Below are positions 31,004-40,852 of a stretch of 64,000 nucleotides of DNA, in pieces. Under the pieces are notes generated by a model. It searched no databases and was not told the DNA's origin. It saw only the letters and a program-made list of their open reading frames with translations. The position numbers and the translations under genes were made by a program. The first letter of the stretch is position 1. Each line of letters begins with the position of its first letter. This DNA is from Sulfurimonas sp. (lineage in GTDB: Bacteria > Campylobacterota > Campylobacteria > Campylobacterales > Sulfurimonadaceae). The stretch is taken from positions 248,001 through 312,000 of the forward strand of contig NZ_JAQTLH010000001.1 in assembly GCF_028714975.1 (NCBI RefSeq), read 5' to 3'.

Positions 31004-33118
31004 ATGCAATCATCGTTTAATGACAAGGCAGCTGATTTATCAGAGCAAGAACTTTACTGTAAAAGACTTTACTCAGGTCTTATGCAGGCACAAGCTTTGG
31101 CAAATATCGGTCACTGGGAGCTTAATCTGTTAAATAACACTCTTTACTGGTCGGACGAGGTGTATCGTATTTTTGGGTTAGAACCTCAAGAGTTTGATGC
31201 AACTTACGAAGCATTTTTAAGATATGTTTATCCTGAAGATATAGCTATGGTAAATGATACATACACTACATCGCTAAAAGAGAAGCACGGTTATTTTGTC
31301 GAGCATCGCATAGTTCGTAAAAACGGTGAAATCGGATTTGTTGAAGAGAGATGCGAGCATGAATTTGATGCTAGTGGAAAGCCGATAAGATCTATCGGCA
31401 CGGTTCATGATATAACAAGACGAAAAAATGCAGAGAACGAGCTTATTTTGGCATCTGCCGTCTTTGAAAAAATGAGTGACGGTGTTCTTATCACAGACTC
31501 CAATCAAAAAATAATCACGGTAAATAGCGCATTTAGTAAAATATCGGGATATGCGTTTGAAGAGGTTAAAGGAAAAACACCAAATACATTTAGTTCAGGT
31601 TGGCACGATAACGCTTTTTATCAAAAACTATGGAGTGATATAAATAAAAAAGGTCAATGGAACGGAGAGGTAATTGATCGCAGAAAAAATGGAGAGCTAT
31701 ATACGGCAGAGCTAAATATTATCGCGCTGCATAATAAAAACGGCATATTGACAAACTACATATCCATAGTAAACGATATAAGCGAAAAGAAACAAAAAGA
31801 GAGTCTGATTCACAATCTCGCCTATTTTGATTCGCTTACAAATCTTCCCAACAGGGTACTGTTTCAAGAGCGTGTCGTTAGCAAAATACCTGCGCTAAAA
31901 CGGGACTCTAAAAAAATGGCCCTGCTTTTTATCGATATGGATAATTTTAAAAATATAAATGATACATTCGGGCATTTAACTGGTGATAAATTTTTAATCG
32001 AAGTAGCAAAATCAATAAAATCTCTTCTCCGCGAACAAGATACTTTTGCACGGCTTGGCGGTGATGAGTTTACCGTAATATTGGATGATGTAAAATCGAT
32101 TGTAGATATCGCTTCGGTTGCCGATAAGATAACGGGTATATTTAAAAATCCGGTTATGATAGAGGATAGAGAATTTTTTACGGGTGCTAGTGTGGGCATT
32201 AGTATCTATCCTGATGACGCACAAAGCTACGAAGAACTTATGAGAGCGGCAGATACGGCAATGTATCATGTAAAAGAGAGCGGAAAAAACGGTTATCAGT
32301 TTTATACGCAATCAATGAATGATAAGATAACCGAGCGGATGCTTATAGAAAATGATTTGCGTAACGCTATAAATAAAAACGAACTATTTTTAGAGTATCA
32401 GCCAAAGGTAAATTTAGAGACGAAAAGCGTCTACGGGATGGAAGCGTTGATCCGTTGGAATCATTCGGAAATAGGACTTATTCGACCTGACAGATTTATC
32501 GGAATATCCGAAGAGACGGGTCAAATTTTAGAAATCGGTTTGTGGGTTGCAAAACAGGCAATTAACGATACGAAGATATTTCATAATGAGGGTAACAAAC
32601 TTACCGTCTCTATAAATGTTTCAAGCAAACAGTTAAATGATCTCTCTTTTGTAGATGATATTTGCAGTATCGTAGATGATATAGGGCTTGACAAGAGTTA
32701 CATTGAATTAGAGATTACTGAGAGTCATATTATGAAAAATGTCGACAAAGCGCTAATTATTTTAAATTTGCTGCATGCAAAAGGCTTTAAACTCTCCATT
32801 GATGATTTTGGAACAGGTTACTCATCGCTAAGTTATCTTAAAAAATTGCCTGCTAAAACTATAAAAATAGACCGTAGTTTTGTACTTGAGATTGATAAAA
32901 ACGAGGATGACCGCTCAATTGTTTCGGCGATTATCGCAATGACTAGATCTTTAGGAAAAGATGTTATTGCCGAGGGTTCCGAAACTAAAGAGCATGTCGA
33001 TACTTTGAAATTTTTAAGCTGTAACCAAATACAGGGGTACTATTTTAGCAAACCTCTAAAAATAGATAAATTTAGAGAGTTTATCTATAATTTTAAAGGC
33101 GAGGGTAAATCAGTCTAG
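31004..33118 (+). CDS. PAS-PAS-GGDEF-EAL cyclic-di-GMP turnover protein
   Basis: Two PAS segments; RLGGDEF; EALIRW; DDFGTGYSSL; AEGSET. Confidence 0.94.
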   Translation: MQSSFNDKAADLSEQELYCKRLYSGLMQAQALANIGHWELNLLNNTLYWSDEVYRIFGLEPQEFDATYEAFLRYVYPEDIAMVNDTYTTSLKEKHGYFVEHRIVRKNGEIGFVEERCEHEFDASGKPIRSIGTVHDITRRKNAENELILASAVFEKMSDGVLITDSNQKIITVNSAFSKISGYAFEEVKGKTPNTFSSGWHDNAFYQKLWSDINKKGQWNGEVIDRRKNGELYTAELNIIALHNKNGILTNYISIVNDISEKKQKESLIHNLAYFDSLTNLPNRVLFQERVVSKIPALKRDSKKMALLFIDMDNFKNINDTFGHLTGDKFLIEVAKSIKSLLREQDTFARLGGDEFTVILDDVKSIVDIASVADKITGIFKNPVMIEDREFFTGASVGISIYPDDAQSYEELMRAADTAMYHVKESGKNGYQFYTQSMNDKITERMLIENDLRNAINKNELFLEYQPKVNLETKSVYGMEALIRWNHSEIGLIRPDRFIGISEETGQILEIGLWVAKQAINDTKIFHNEGNKLTVSINVSSKQLNDLSFVDDICSIVDDIGLDKSYIELEITESHIMKNVDKALIILNLLHAKGFKLSIDDFGTGYSSLSYLKKLPAKTIKIDRSFVLEIDKNEDDRSIVSAIIAMTRSLGKDVIAEGSETKEHVDTLKFLSCNQIQGYYFSKPLKIDKFREFIYNFKGEGKSV

Positions 33119-33124
33119 TGAAAT

Positions 33125-34036
33125 TTAAGAGAGTATATCTTTAGCCAGCTGGAACTGGTTTGCCGTCATAAGGTGAATTTTGGGGTGAAGCTTTTTTAAG
33201 TCTAAAAAGAGATTTCTGCTAAGCTCAAATCCGACTCTATACTCCTCTTGGCTCCCTTTTTCGTTTGCCTCTCTTAGTGCTTCTATCCAATCATTTGGCA
33301 CATTTATACCCGGAACATGGGCAGATAAAAACTGCGCAGTTCTAAGCTTCGTGATAGGAAAAATTCCTAAAATAAGCTCACCCTTCTTGTTCTCGTTATC
33401 GCACTCCGCATTTGCGGCATCTTTTAGCTCAAGAAGAAGTTTTGCGTTCTCTATGTCATAGACCGGTTGCGTTATAATCCCCAGTGCTCCATGCTTTATC
33501 TTCTTTTGCATCTTTTTTTGAAGAGTTTTCGGATTTTTAGCATAAGAGTTTACGACCGCAAAAGGGTAAAGTTCTTTTGGCTTATGCGCCAAAGGTTTGC
33601 CTGCATAATTAATTCCGCTGTTAAAACAAGAGATAATGTCTAACAAAAGGGAACTGTCTGATTCAAAAACTCCCTTTGTGTGCGGCTGATCCGATATTGT
33701 TGCAGGATCTCCCGTAAGTGCCAAAATAGCTCTTATATCTGCCTCATTTGCTCCAAGAAGATCTGATTGAAGTGCAATCTTGTTTCTATCACGCATACTC
33801 ATAGTTGCAATAACCGGCTTGTTAAATCTATCCTGCAACATCTTCGCGGCAAATAGTGAGTTGTACTTTAACTTTGCAAGCGGATTGTCGGTTGTCGTAA
33901 AGCCGTCCACTAGCTTATCAAGCCCTAGCTCGGCTATCGTCTCAATTATAGGAGAAAAAATAGGAGAGTGACCGGGAGTAGTTTCAAGCGTTATGTATGT
34001 ATCGTTTTTTAGTTTATTTATGAGTTCATCAAACAA
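33125..34036 (-). CDS. metF: Methylenetetrahydrofolate reductase family protein
   Basis: LETTPGHSP; ALTGDPAT; PFAVVNSYAKNP; IITQPVYD. TTG 34036 (AGGA upstream) is a likelier start than 34066. Confidence 0.82.
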   Translation of the reverse strand: MFDELINKLKNDTYITLETTPGHSPIFSPIIETIAELGLDKLVDGFTTTDNPLAKLKYNSLFAAKMLQDRFNKPVIATMSMRDRNKIALQSDLLGANEADIRAILALTGDPATISDQPHTKGVFESDSSLLLDIISCFNSGINYAGKPLAHKPKELYPFAVVNSYAKNPKTLQKKMQKKIKHGALGIITQPVYDIENAKLLLELKDAANAECDNENKKGELILGIFPITKLRTAQFLSAHVPGINVPNDWIEALREANEKGSQEEYRVGFELSRNLFLDLKKLHPKIHLMTANQFQLAKDILS

Positions 34037-34053
34037 AAAGCATCCTAAATGGG

Positions 34054-34071
34054 TATAATTGCGCAATTATA
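34054..34071. promoter_or_regulatory. Symmetric bidirectional promoter candidate (TATAATTGCGCAATTATA)
   Basis: 18-bp perfect palindrome with a TATAAT on each strand, between divergent metF and serB. Confidence 0.65.
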
Positions 34072-34090
34072 ACAGATAGGGAAATAATAT

Positions 34091-34714
34091 ATGTTGAAAT
34101 TGGCTGTTTTTGATTTCGATTCTACGCTTATGGACGGCGAGACGATAGATTTTTTTGCAGAAGAACTAGGGCTTGGCGAACAAGTAAGTAAAATAACCGA
34201 GGCTGCGATGAGCGGCGAACTTGATTTCTTTGAGTCGCTTCAGCAAAGAGTAGGGCTTTTAAAGGGCTTGGAGTATAGCGTAGTCGAGAAGATTAGCCAC
34301 AATTTACCGTATATGAAAGGTGCGCGCGAAACAATCGCCGAGTTAAAGGGCAGGGGTATGAAAGTAGTCTGTTTTAGCGGCGGATTTAGAAGTGCAACGG
34401 GATATGCAAAAAACATCTTAGGATATGATGCGGATTTTTCAAATGTGCTGCATCATAAAAATCAGATACTTACGGGTCTTGTCGGCGGAGATATGATGTT
34501 TAACTACTCAAAAGGCGATATGCTGATTCGCTTACAGGGTTTATTAAAGGTTACGCCTGAGGAGACGCTAGTATGCGGAGACGGAGCAAATGATCTCTCT
34601 ATGTTTGCCCATGCAGGAACGAGAGTCGCTTTTTGTGCAAGAGAAATTTTAAGAAAAGAGGCAAATATAGTGATTGAGACAAAAGATTTAACACAAATTT
34701 TGGAGAAAATATAA
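34091..34714 (+). CDS. serB: Phosphoserine phosphatase (HAD family)
   Basis: FDFDSTLMDGETID; CFSGGFRSAT; VCGDGANDLSM. Confidence 0.94.
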   Translation: MLKLAVFDFDSTLMDGETIDFFAEELGLGEQVSKITEAAMSGELDFFESLQQRVGLLKGLEYSVVEKISHNLPYMKGARETIAELKGRGMKVVCFSGGFRSATGYAKNILGYDADFSNVLHHKNQILTGLVGGDMMFNYSKGDMLIRLQGLLKVTPEETLVCGDGANDLSMFAHAGTRVAFCAREILRKEANIVIETKDLTQILEKI

Positions 34715-35043
34715 TGCTAAAAAATAGTATTTGGAGACAGTATAACAGCGAGAATAGTTTTAGAGGGTTATTGGCTAAATTTTGTAGATTAAGCGAAGTT
34801 GATTTGATTGAAGATGATAAAGCTCTCTATAATGCACTTAAGACGAAATTGACAAAAAAAGAGTTAAAACTTTTTGCAATGGATAGTGCAAACGAGAGCG
34901 ATGAAGCAATAAAATCTGAATTTTCATATAATGATGAAGAGTTAGAAAAAGCTAAATTTAAACTCTATAAAAAACTAAAACAGGATAAAGTAAGACTCAG
35001 TTTTAGAGCAGGTAGCGAAGATACACAAGGGTATGAGGATTGA
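34714..35043 (+). CDS. Conserved hypothetical protein
   Basis: 109-aa ORF starting at the serB stop; coupled reading. Confidence 0.65.
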   Translation: MLKNSIWRQYNSENSFRGLLAKFCRLSEVDLIEDDKALYNALKTKLTKKELKLFAMDSANESDEAIKSEFSYNDEELEKAKFKLYKKLKQDKVRLSFRAGSEDTQGYED

Positions 35044-35072
35044 TTAAAACCTCTGATTAAATCAAAAGAGAG

Positions 35073-36326
35073 TCATTTTGATTTTGTCGGCTTTGTCGGT
35101 ATTTTAGCCATAGAGAGGTCTTTGTTGAGTTTTACTATCCACATATTCGTCTCTTGAGAATCTTTGTTTGTGTAAATCCCCGCAGCGGCGATCTGAGAGT
35201 TGTGAAGGATGCTAAGGGCATTAAAGGAGTCATGCTCATCTGAGCCGTAATGCTCCTGATTAAGCATAGAAAATTTATTATCAAGCAGCATCGCAAGTCC
35301 GTCCGTATTATGAGAGTCTCGGACATATCCTACTCCTACAATCTTGGTGTCGCTAAACTCTTTTATATCCTTTAAAACACTTGCGTATGTTGTCTGAATC
35401 ATCTTATCTTGTAAAATATTTTTTTGCAAATCTATCTTAATAAGTCTTATCTGCTCTTTGTTTGTATCATCATTTTGAGAAAGCGAGATAACAAAATTGT
35501 TATCTCTTAGTTTAATTATTTTATGAGGAGTTAAATTTTTCTCATTTTTATACTCTTTTATCCAGATTTTATCGCCGTTTTGCGTAATCCTTAAAATGGT
35601 TATGCTTTTAGATTTTTTTTCACTTATTTGCCCAATCACCATAAAAGAGCCGTCATCCGCTTCAGCTGCATCTACTCCTATATCATCTTTTAGGGTTCCG
35701 TACTTTTTGCTCCATAAAATCTCTCCCTCTTTTGATAATCTGGTTAGATATATATCGCTTAGACCAAGCCCGCTCTCAAAAAGATTGTCGTTTGGAGATC
35801 TTGAAACTACGGATGAACCGATTGCTAAAACTCCGCCGTCTCGAAGCGGAATCATTTTGCTCATTTTATCTTGATTTGCGGTTCCGAATGTTTTATGAAA
35901 TATCGTCTGGGCATTTGAATCCATTTTTAAGACTAAAAGCGAGCCATCAAGGGTGTGTCCACCTATGAAATAACCGTTTTGCGGAGTTTTTGCAATTGAG
36001 ACCGCTTCATTAAAATATGGTAGATTTGTTGATTTTCTAAGTGTTATATCCGCCTCATTGTTTACTTTTACTAAATGTGTCTGTGAGCCGTTGCTGTTAT
36101 TTGAAAGAGATGCCAGATAATCAAAGGCATTTGTATAAGTCGTATCTGCTTTTGCTTGATTGTTTTTATATTTTTTAATAAAACCTACGGCACTTATATC
36201 TCGGTCATAATCTTCAGTTATATCAACTAAAGCATTGCTAAAGGGCTCGTTTATTACAATCGAGAAGTCATCACTTTTTGCATAGAGAAAAGATGTCAGT
36301 AAAATAAGGGTTAGAATATAGTGCAT
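35073..36326 (-). CDS. Secreted hypothetical protein, beta-propeller-like repeats
   Basis: Signal peptide MHYILTLILLTSFLYA; repeated blades of the kind 'DGGVLAIGSS...ILRITQNGDKIWIKEY'. Confidence 0.7.
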   Translation of the reverse strand: MHYILTLILLTSFLYAKSDDFSIVINEPFSNALVDITEDYDRDISAVGFIKKYKNNQAKADTTYTNAFDYLASLSNNSNGSQTHLVKVNNEADITLRKSTNLPYFNEAVSIAKTPQNGYFIGGHTLDGSLLVLKMDSNAQTIFHKTFGTANQDKMSKMIPLRDGGVLAIGSSVVSRSPNDNLFESGLGLSDIYLTRLSKEGEILWSKKYGTLKDDIGVDAAEADDGSFMVIGQISEKKSKSITILRITQNGDKIWIKEYKNEKNLTPHKIIKLRDNNFVISLSQNDDTNKEQIRLIKIDLQKNILQDKMIQTTYASVLKDIKEFSDTKIVGVGYVRDSHNTDGLAMLLDNKFSMLNQEHYGSDEHDSFNALSILHNSQIAAAGIYTNKDSQETNMWIVKLNKDLSMAKIPTKPTKSK

Positions 36327-36433
36327 AGTGCTACTTTTTTACTTTGTATGTAGCAAAAAATATTCCTAAATTAAAAAGTGTTTTGTTTGAGAATTTTATG
36401 GGAGTGGATTTGGTGCAAAAGCACCAAAAAAAC

Positions 36434-36697
36434 CTATTTTAGGTTCTCAAATGGTGCAGTTACAACTGTTTTTCTAGTTACAGTGTATGGAACTAATGCT
36501 GCTGCACGAGCTCTTTTGATAACTGTTGATATCATATCTTGGTGACGTTTACAGTTGCCTGTTAAACGACGAGGCATAATTTTATATCTTTCTGAAAGAG
36601 AGAAACGAAGTGCTCCTACATCTTTATAGTCCATAAAATCAACTTTTGCTTCACAATACTTACAAAATCTTTTTTTGTATTTTCTTCTTTCTGCCAT
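36434..36697 (-). CDS. rpsR: 30S ribosomal protein S18
   Basis: [46 protein letters not shown]. Confidence 0.97.
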   Translation of the reverse strand: MAERRKYKKRFCKYCEAKVDFMDYKDVGALRFSLSERYKIMPRRLTGNCKRHQDMISTVIKRARAAALVPYTVTRKTVVTAPFENLK

Positions 36698-36724
36698 GTT
36701 ATTTCCTTTTGTTATCTATGTTTT

Positions 36725-37246
36725 CTAAAATGGAATTTCATCTTCATCAATATCTATTTCCGGAATAGAGTTGCTACTCGGCATTTGTCTGCTTTGTGAG
36801 TAAGCTTGCTGAGTACTCGGCTGTTGATAGCTTTGCGGCTGTTGTTGGTAATTAGGCTGTTGATAACCTTGCTGCTGATTCTGAGCCTGTTGAGGCTTGT
36901 AATCGTTAGCATTTTGGTTATCGCCTTTACTATCTAACATTTGCATAGTTTCAACAACAACAGAGTGCTTCGAGCGTTTCTGTCCGTTTTGATCTACCCA
37001 TTGATCAAAGTTAAGTCTACCTTCTACAAGGATTTTACTCCCTTTTCTAAGGTATTGGTTGGCAATCTCTGCACTTCTGGCAAAGAATGTAATATCTATG
37101 AAACAAACTTCCTCTTTTTTTTCACCGTTTACGGTAAACTTGCGGCTTGTAGCAAGACCTGTGCTTGCTATGCCCATGCCGCCTTGAGAGTATCTAAGTT
37201 CAATATCTCTAGTTAAGTTTCCAACCAAAATAACTTTGTTATACAT
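36725..37246 (-). CDS. ssb: Single-stranded DNA-binding protein
   Basis: MYNKVILVGNLTRDIELRY; Gln-rich linker; acidic tip DIDEDEIPF. Confidence 0.97.
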   Translation of the reverse strand: MYNKVILVGNLTRDIELRYSQGGMGIASTGLATSRKFTVNGEKKEEVCFIDITFFARSAEIANQYLRKGSKILVEGRLNFDQWVDQNGQKRSKHSVVVETMQMLDSKGDNQNANDYKPQQAQNQQQGYQQPNYQQQPQSYQQPSTQQAYSQSRQMPSSNSIPEIDIDEDEIPF

Positions 37247-37290
37247 GAATCTTCCTTATTTGTTTAGGCGTTAGCCAATTACTCTGCTGT

Positions 37291-37701
37291 TTATTCAGCC
37301 TCTTCTTCAAGTGCTGCAGGTATTACAACTTCTTCTACCTTAGCTTCGCCTGCCGGTTGTGTAGCTTTCTTTTGAGCTTTTTGCACTAACTGATTCCAAG
37401 CCGTTACTTCACGATTTGTATCATATTTGATAGTAACAAAACGAAGAAGATTCTCGTTGATACGGAAGCGTCTTTCAATTTCACTAATTGCCGATGGAGC
37501 AACTGAATAGTAGATAACATGGAAATAACCACGCTCATTTTTGTTAAGAGGATATGCTAATTTTCTCATACCCATAGTGTCTCTAGCAGCTATTTCGCCA
37601 CCGTTAGAAGTAATAACTTCCTCAATAGCACTGATGTTAGCTTGAATTTCTTCAGCTGTTAATGTTGGTTTTACGATTACTAGGTTTTCGTAATTTCTCA
37701 T
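37291..37701 (-). CDS. rpsF: 30S ribosomal protein S6
   Basis: MRNYENLVIVKPTLTAEEIQ start at 37701; RFRINENLLRFVTIK. rpsF-ssb-rpsR operon. Confidence 0.95.
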   Translation of the reverse strand: MRNYENLVIVKPTLTAEEIQANISAIEEVITSNGGEIAARDTMGMRKLAYPLNKNERGYFHVIYYSVAPSAISEIERRFRINENLLRFVTIKYDTNREVTAWNQLVQKAQKKATQPAGEAKVEEVVIPAALEEEAE

Positions 37702-37924
37702 AGAGTATAATCTCCCTTTGGTATTTCGCCTAAAAATAGGCTTTTGTTTCCCTTTCGGATGTATATATATCGAAAAAATTCGATACAAAGAGAAAGGAAC
37801 GCGGGATTATACAAAAATTATACTTAAAAAAAACAATGTCCTTATATAAACTATTTTGGGTTTTTAGGATATAGTTTTACAAAAAAATTGTTTCTATAAT
37901 AGAGATGTTTTACATGGAGATTTA

Positions 37925-39028
37925 ATGCACAAAAGGAAAAAAAGTAGTTCCAAAAAGCAATCAAAAACTTTAGTTTATATAGCATGGATTTTAACTTTTA
38001 TAGCGGTTGCATTAAGCTCGGTTGTTGCAGGATACTACTTTGGATATGACGATGCGAAAAAAGAAACAGTAAAAAAAGAACAGATAAAAGAAGAAAAAAG
38101 ATCCTCCGTACTCAAAAAACTTGAAGATTCAGGTGCTAAAAAAGAGGATTTGGATGTAAACAACAGACTCAAAGAGGTATTAAAAAAAGAGAGTAAAACG
38201 ATAGCGGAAGATAAAGAGGCAAAAGAAGAGAAAGAAGTTAAAGCCAAAGACGAGAACCAAACTAAAATAGAGAAAGAGAAGGCAAGGGAAAAAGAGGCGG
38301 TAAAAGAGTATGAAGATGCTTCGCATGAGGTTGAGGGCGCAGTGTTGCCGGCACCGCCAAAACGTGAAATCGTAAAAATTTCTACTAAAGCGAAGTTGGC
38401 GATTATCATAGATGATGTAAGCGTTAAGTCACATGTTAGCGCCGTAGAGAACCTTAAACTTCCTATAACAATGTCTTTTTTGCCGCCGAGTGAACTTAGA
38501 CCGAACTCCCATGTTCTGGCATCAAAAGAGAAATTCTATATGGTTCACTTACCTATGGAAGCTAAAAATTTTAAAAGAGAGGAACCCTTTACCCTTAGGG
38601 TAGAGGATTCCCAAGAGAAGATATCACAAAGAATTATAGAGATAAAAAAACTTTTTCCAAGAGTTAAGTATATAAACAATCATGCAGGCAGTAAGTTTAC
38701 ATCAGACGAAGGGGCGGTAGGTAGATTGATTCATGTGCTGAATGAACAAAATATTAGTTTTATCGATAGCAGGACTATCGGCGAATCAAAGGTGCCCAGC
38801 GTAATGAAAAGTTATAAAAAACAGTATGTAGGCAGAGATGTTTTTTTAGATCATCAGATTGATAAAGATTATATAAAATCACAAATTAAAAAAGCAATCG
38901 AAGTAGCTAAGTTGCACGGAAGCGCAATCGCAATAGGGCATCCGCACGCAAATACGATTTTAGCAATTGATGAATCAAAACACCTCTTTAAAGATGTTGA
39001 GTTGGTTTTGGTAGATAAGCTTTATTAA
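37925..39028 (+). CDS. Divergent polysaccharide deacetylase family protein (YibQ-like)
   Basis: N-terminal TM, Lys/Glu-rich linker, LAIIIDDVSVKSHVSAVENLKLPITMSFLPPS ... NNHAGSKFTSD ... AIAIGHPHANTI. Confidence 0.85.
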   Translation: MHKRKKSSSKKQSKTLVYIAWILTFIAVALSSVVAGYYFGYDDAKKETVKKEQIKEEKRSSVLKKLEDSGAKKEDLDVNNRLKEVLKKESKTIAEDKEAKEEKEVKAKDENQTKIEKEKAREKEAVKEYEDASHEVEGAVLPAPPKREIVKISTKAKLAIIIDDVSVKSHVSAVENLKLPITMSFLPPSELRPNSHVLASKEKFYMVHLPMEAKNFKREEPFTLRVEDSQEKISQRIIEIKKLFPRVKYINNHAGSKFTSDEGAVGRLIHVLNEQNISFIDSRTIGESKVPSVMKSYKKQYVGRDVFLDHQIDKDYIKSQIKKAIEVAKLHGSAIAIGHPHANTILAIDESKHLFKDVELVLVDKLY

Positions 39029-39029
39029 A

Positions 39030-39806
39030 ATGAATATAGTTAAAAATGAGATTCACGAACTGCTCTCTATGAAAAGCTATCCTTCACAGCTTTTTTATGA
39101 CGGAAATCTTGAACTCTTAAAAAGAACAAAAATCTCGATTGTCGGAAGCAGAAAACCGACAAAATATTCACGGGAGATTATTCAAAAACTCTCATCCGCA
39201 CTTTGTAAAAACGGAGTTTGTATCGTAAGCGGCGGTGCTATGGGCATAGATGCGGTAGCTCACGCGGGTGCCGGAAGCTCAAACACTATCGCTGTTTTAC
39301 CGTGCGGGATAGATCTGCGTTATCCGGCAGTAAATAAGAGTTTGTTAAACGATATACAAAAAAACGGGCTTTTGCTTAGTCAGTTTGAACTCGGATTTTG
39401 TGCGACTCCTTGGAGTTTTGTGGTGAGAAACGAGCTTGTCGTTGCACTCGGAGATGTCTTAGTAGTCGGTGAGGCAGAGATAGACAGCGGAACTATGAGA
39501 AGTGTAGAGTTTGCATTAAAAATGAAAAAAGAGATTTTCGTACTTCCGCAGCGTTTTGGTGAGAGCAGCGGTACGAACCTGCTTGTTAAAGAGCAGAGAG
39601 CAAAAGTGATTTATGATATAGACGAGTTTGTTGCAAGATTTTCTACATCTAAAAATCAGCAACTGCCAAAGAGGGATGATTTTATAGAGTTTTGCACGGC
39701 AAATCCCACTTATGATGAGGCTTTGGCTAAGTATCCGCAAAGAGTTTTTGAAGCTGAGCTTAGCGGTGAAATAGAGATACTCGGCGGTAAAATTTTTGTG
39801 TTGTAG
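39030..39806 (+). CDS. dprA: DNA-processing protein DprA
   Basis: IVGSRKPTKYSREI; VSGGAMGIDAVAHAGA; LPCGIDLRYPAVN. Confidence 0.94.
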   Translation: MNIVKNEIHELLSMKSYPSQLFYDGNLELLKRTKISIVGSRKPTKYSREIIQKLSSALCKNGVCIVSGGAMGIDAVAHAGAGSSNTIAVLPCGIDLRYPAVNKSLLNDIQKNGLLLSQFELGFCATPWSFVVRNELVVALGDVLVVGEAEIDSGTMRSVEFALKMKKEIFVLPQRFGESSGTNLLVKEQRAKVIYDIDEFVARFSTSKNQQLPKRDDFIEFCTANPTYDEALAKYPQRVFEAELSGEIEILGGKIFVL

Positions 39807-39810
39807 CAAT

Positions 39811-40851
39811 CTATAATATTAACATAGCATCACCGTAAGAGTAAAATCTGTATCTTTCTTTTATGGCTATGTCGTAGAGTTCCATAGCTTTTTCTAAGCC
39901 GACAAAAGAGGCGACAAGCATAAGCAGTGTTGATTTTGGCAGGTGAAAATTTGTAAGCAGATGGTTTACTCTTAGCGGTCTGTTGTTTGGGTGTAAAAAT
40001 AGATTTGCTTCACCCCTTTGCAACTCTTTGTTTCTTGCATAAAACTCTACCGTTCTTGTAGAAGTTGTTCCTACGCTTAAAATAGGTATCTCGGAATCAA
40101 GAAGTTTTTTGGCTTCATCGGAAATATCATAATACTCGGAGTGCATCGGATGTTCTGTTATCGTATCGCACTCTACGGGCTTGAATGTTCCGCTTCCTAC
40201 ATGCAGTGTTATAAAAGCGTGAGGAAATTTTGAACAGACTCTCTCGTGCTGCTCTTTTGTAAAATGAAGCGATGCCGTAGGAGCCGCAACGGCACCTTCT
40301 TCTTTGGCAAATACGCTTTGGTACTCATTTTCATCTTCTTTATTGTCTTCTCTTTGGATATACGGAGGGAGGGGAACATGACCGATTTTATCTATAATAG
40401 GGAGCAGCTCTTCAAAGCGTAAAGCTTCTTTAGTAAAGTTTTCGTCTTGATAAAAATTTACAATTCTGCTTCCCTCTTCAAGCAACTCTTTTACATCCGC
40501 AATTAGATTTTCATTAAAAATGATTTTGGTGCCGACTTTTACTTTGCCCCTGATATATACACTTATGTCGTGTGCATTTAAGGCTCTGTTTATAAGAAGT
40601 TCGATTTTTCCGCCGCTTGGTTTTTCGCCGAAAAGCCTTGCTTTTATTACTTTTGTGTCATTGAATATAAGTGCGCAATTTTTCGGGATAAATTTTTCTA
40701 AATCCCAAAAATTAACATGTGAAATTTTGCCTGTTGTTCTGTCGTAAACTAAAAGTTTTGCACTGTCTCTGGGAGAGGCTGGGTAGGTCGCTATAAGTTC
40801 TTTTGGAAGGCAAAAATCATAGCTAGAAGTGAGTAGCTCTTTGCTACTCAC
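39811..40851 (-). CDS. queA: S-adenosylmethionine:tRNA ribosyltransferase-isomerase
   Basis: YDFCLPKELIATYPASPRDSAKLLV; APTASLHFT; LHVGSGTFKPV; TTSTRTVE. Confidence 0.96.
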   Translation of the reverse strand: MSSKELLTSSYDFCLPKELIATYPASPRDSAKLLVYDRTTGKISHVNFWDLEKFIPKNCALIFNDTKVIKARLFGEKPSGGKIELLINRALNAHDISVYIRGKVKVGTKIIFNENLIADVKELLEEGSRIVNFYQDENFTKEALRFEELLPIIDKIGHVPLPPYIQREDNKEDENEYQSVFAKEEGAVAAPTASLHFTKEQHERVCSKFPHAFITLHVGSGTFKPVECDTITEHPMHSEYYDISDEAKKLLDSEIPILSVGTTSTRTVEFYARNKELQRGEANLFLHPNNRPLRVNHLLTNFHLPKSTLLMLVASFVGLEKAMELYDIAIKERYRFYSYGDAMLIL

Positions 40852-40852
40852 T

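Noticed and set aside
36413-36430. GGTGCAAAAGCACC hairpin followed by A-run near rpsR 3' end
   Set aside because: For rpsR (minus strand) the T-run comes before the stem rather than after it, so it is not a canonical intrinsic terminator.
36770-36900. Repetitive CTG/TTG-rich tract in ssb
   Set aside because: Explained by the Gln/Tyr-rich disordered linker of SSB; not a repeat element.
38035-38409. Antisense ORF opposite the Lys/Glu-rich linker of the deacetylase-like gene
   Set aside because: A by-product of the AAA/GAA-rich coding strand; Ser/Phe-rich translation.
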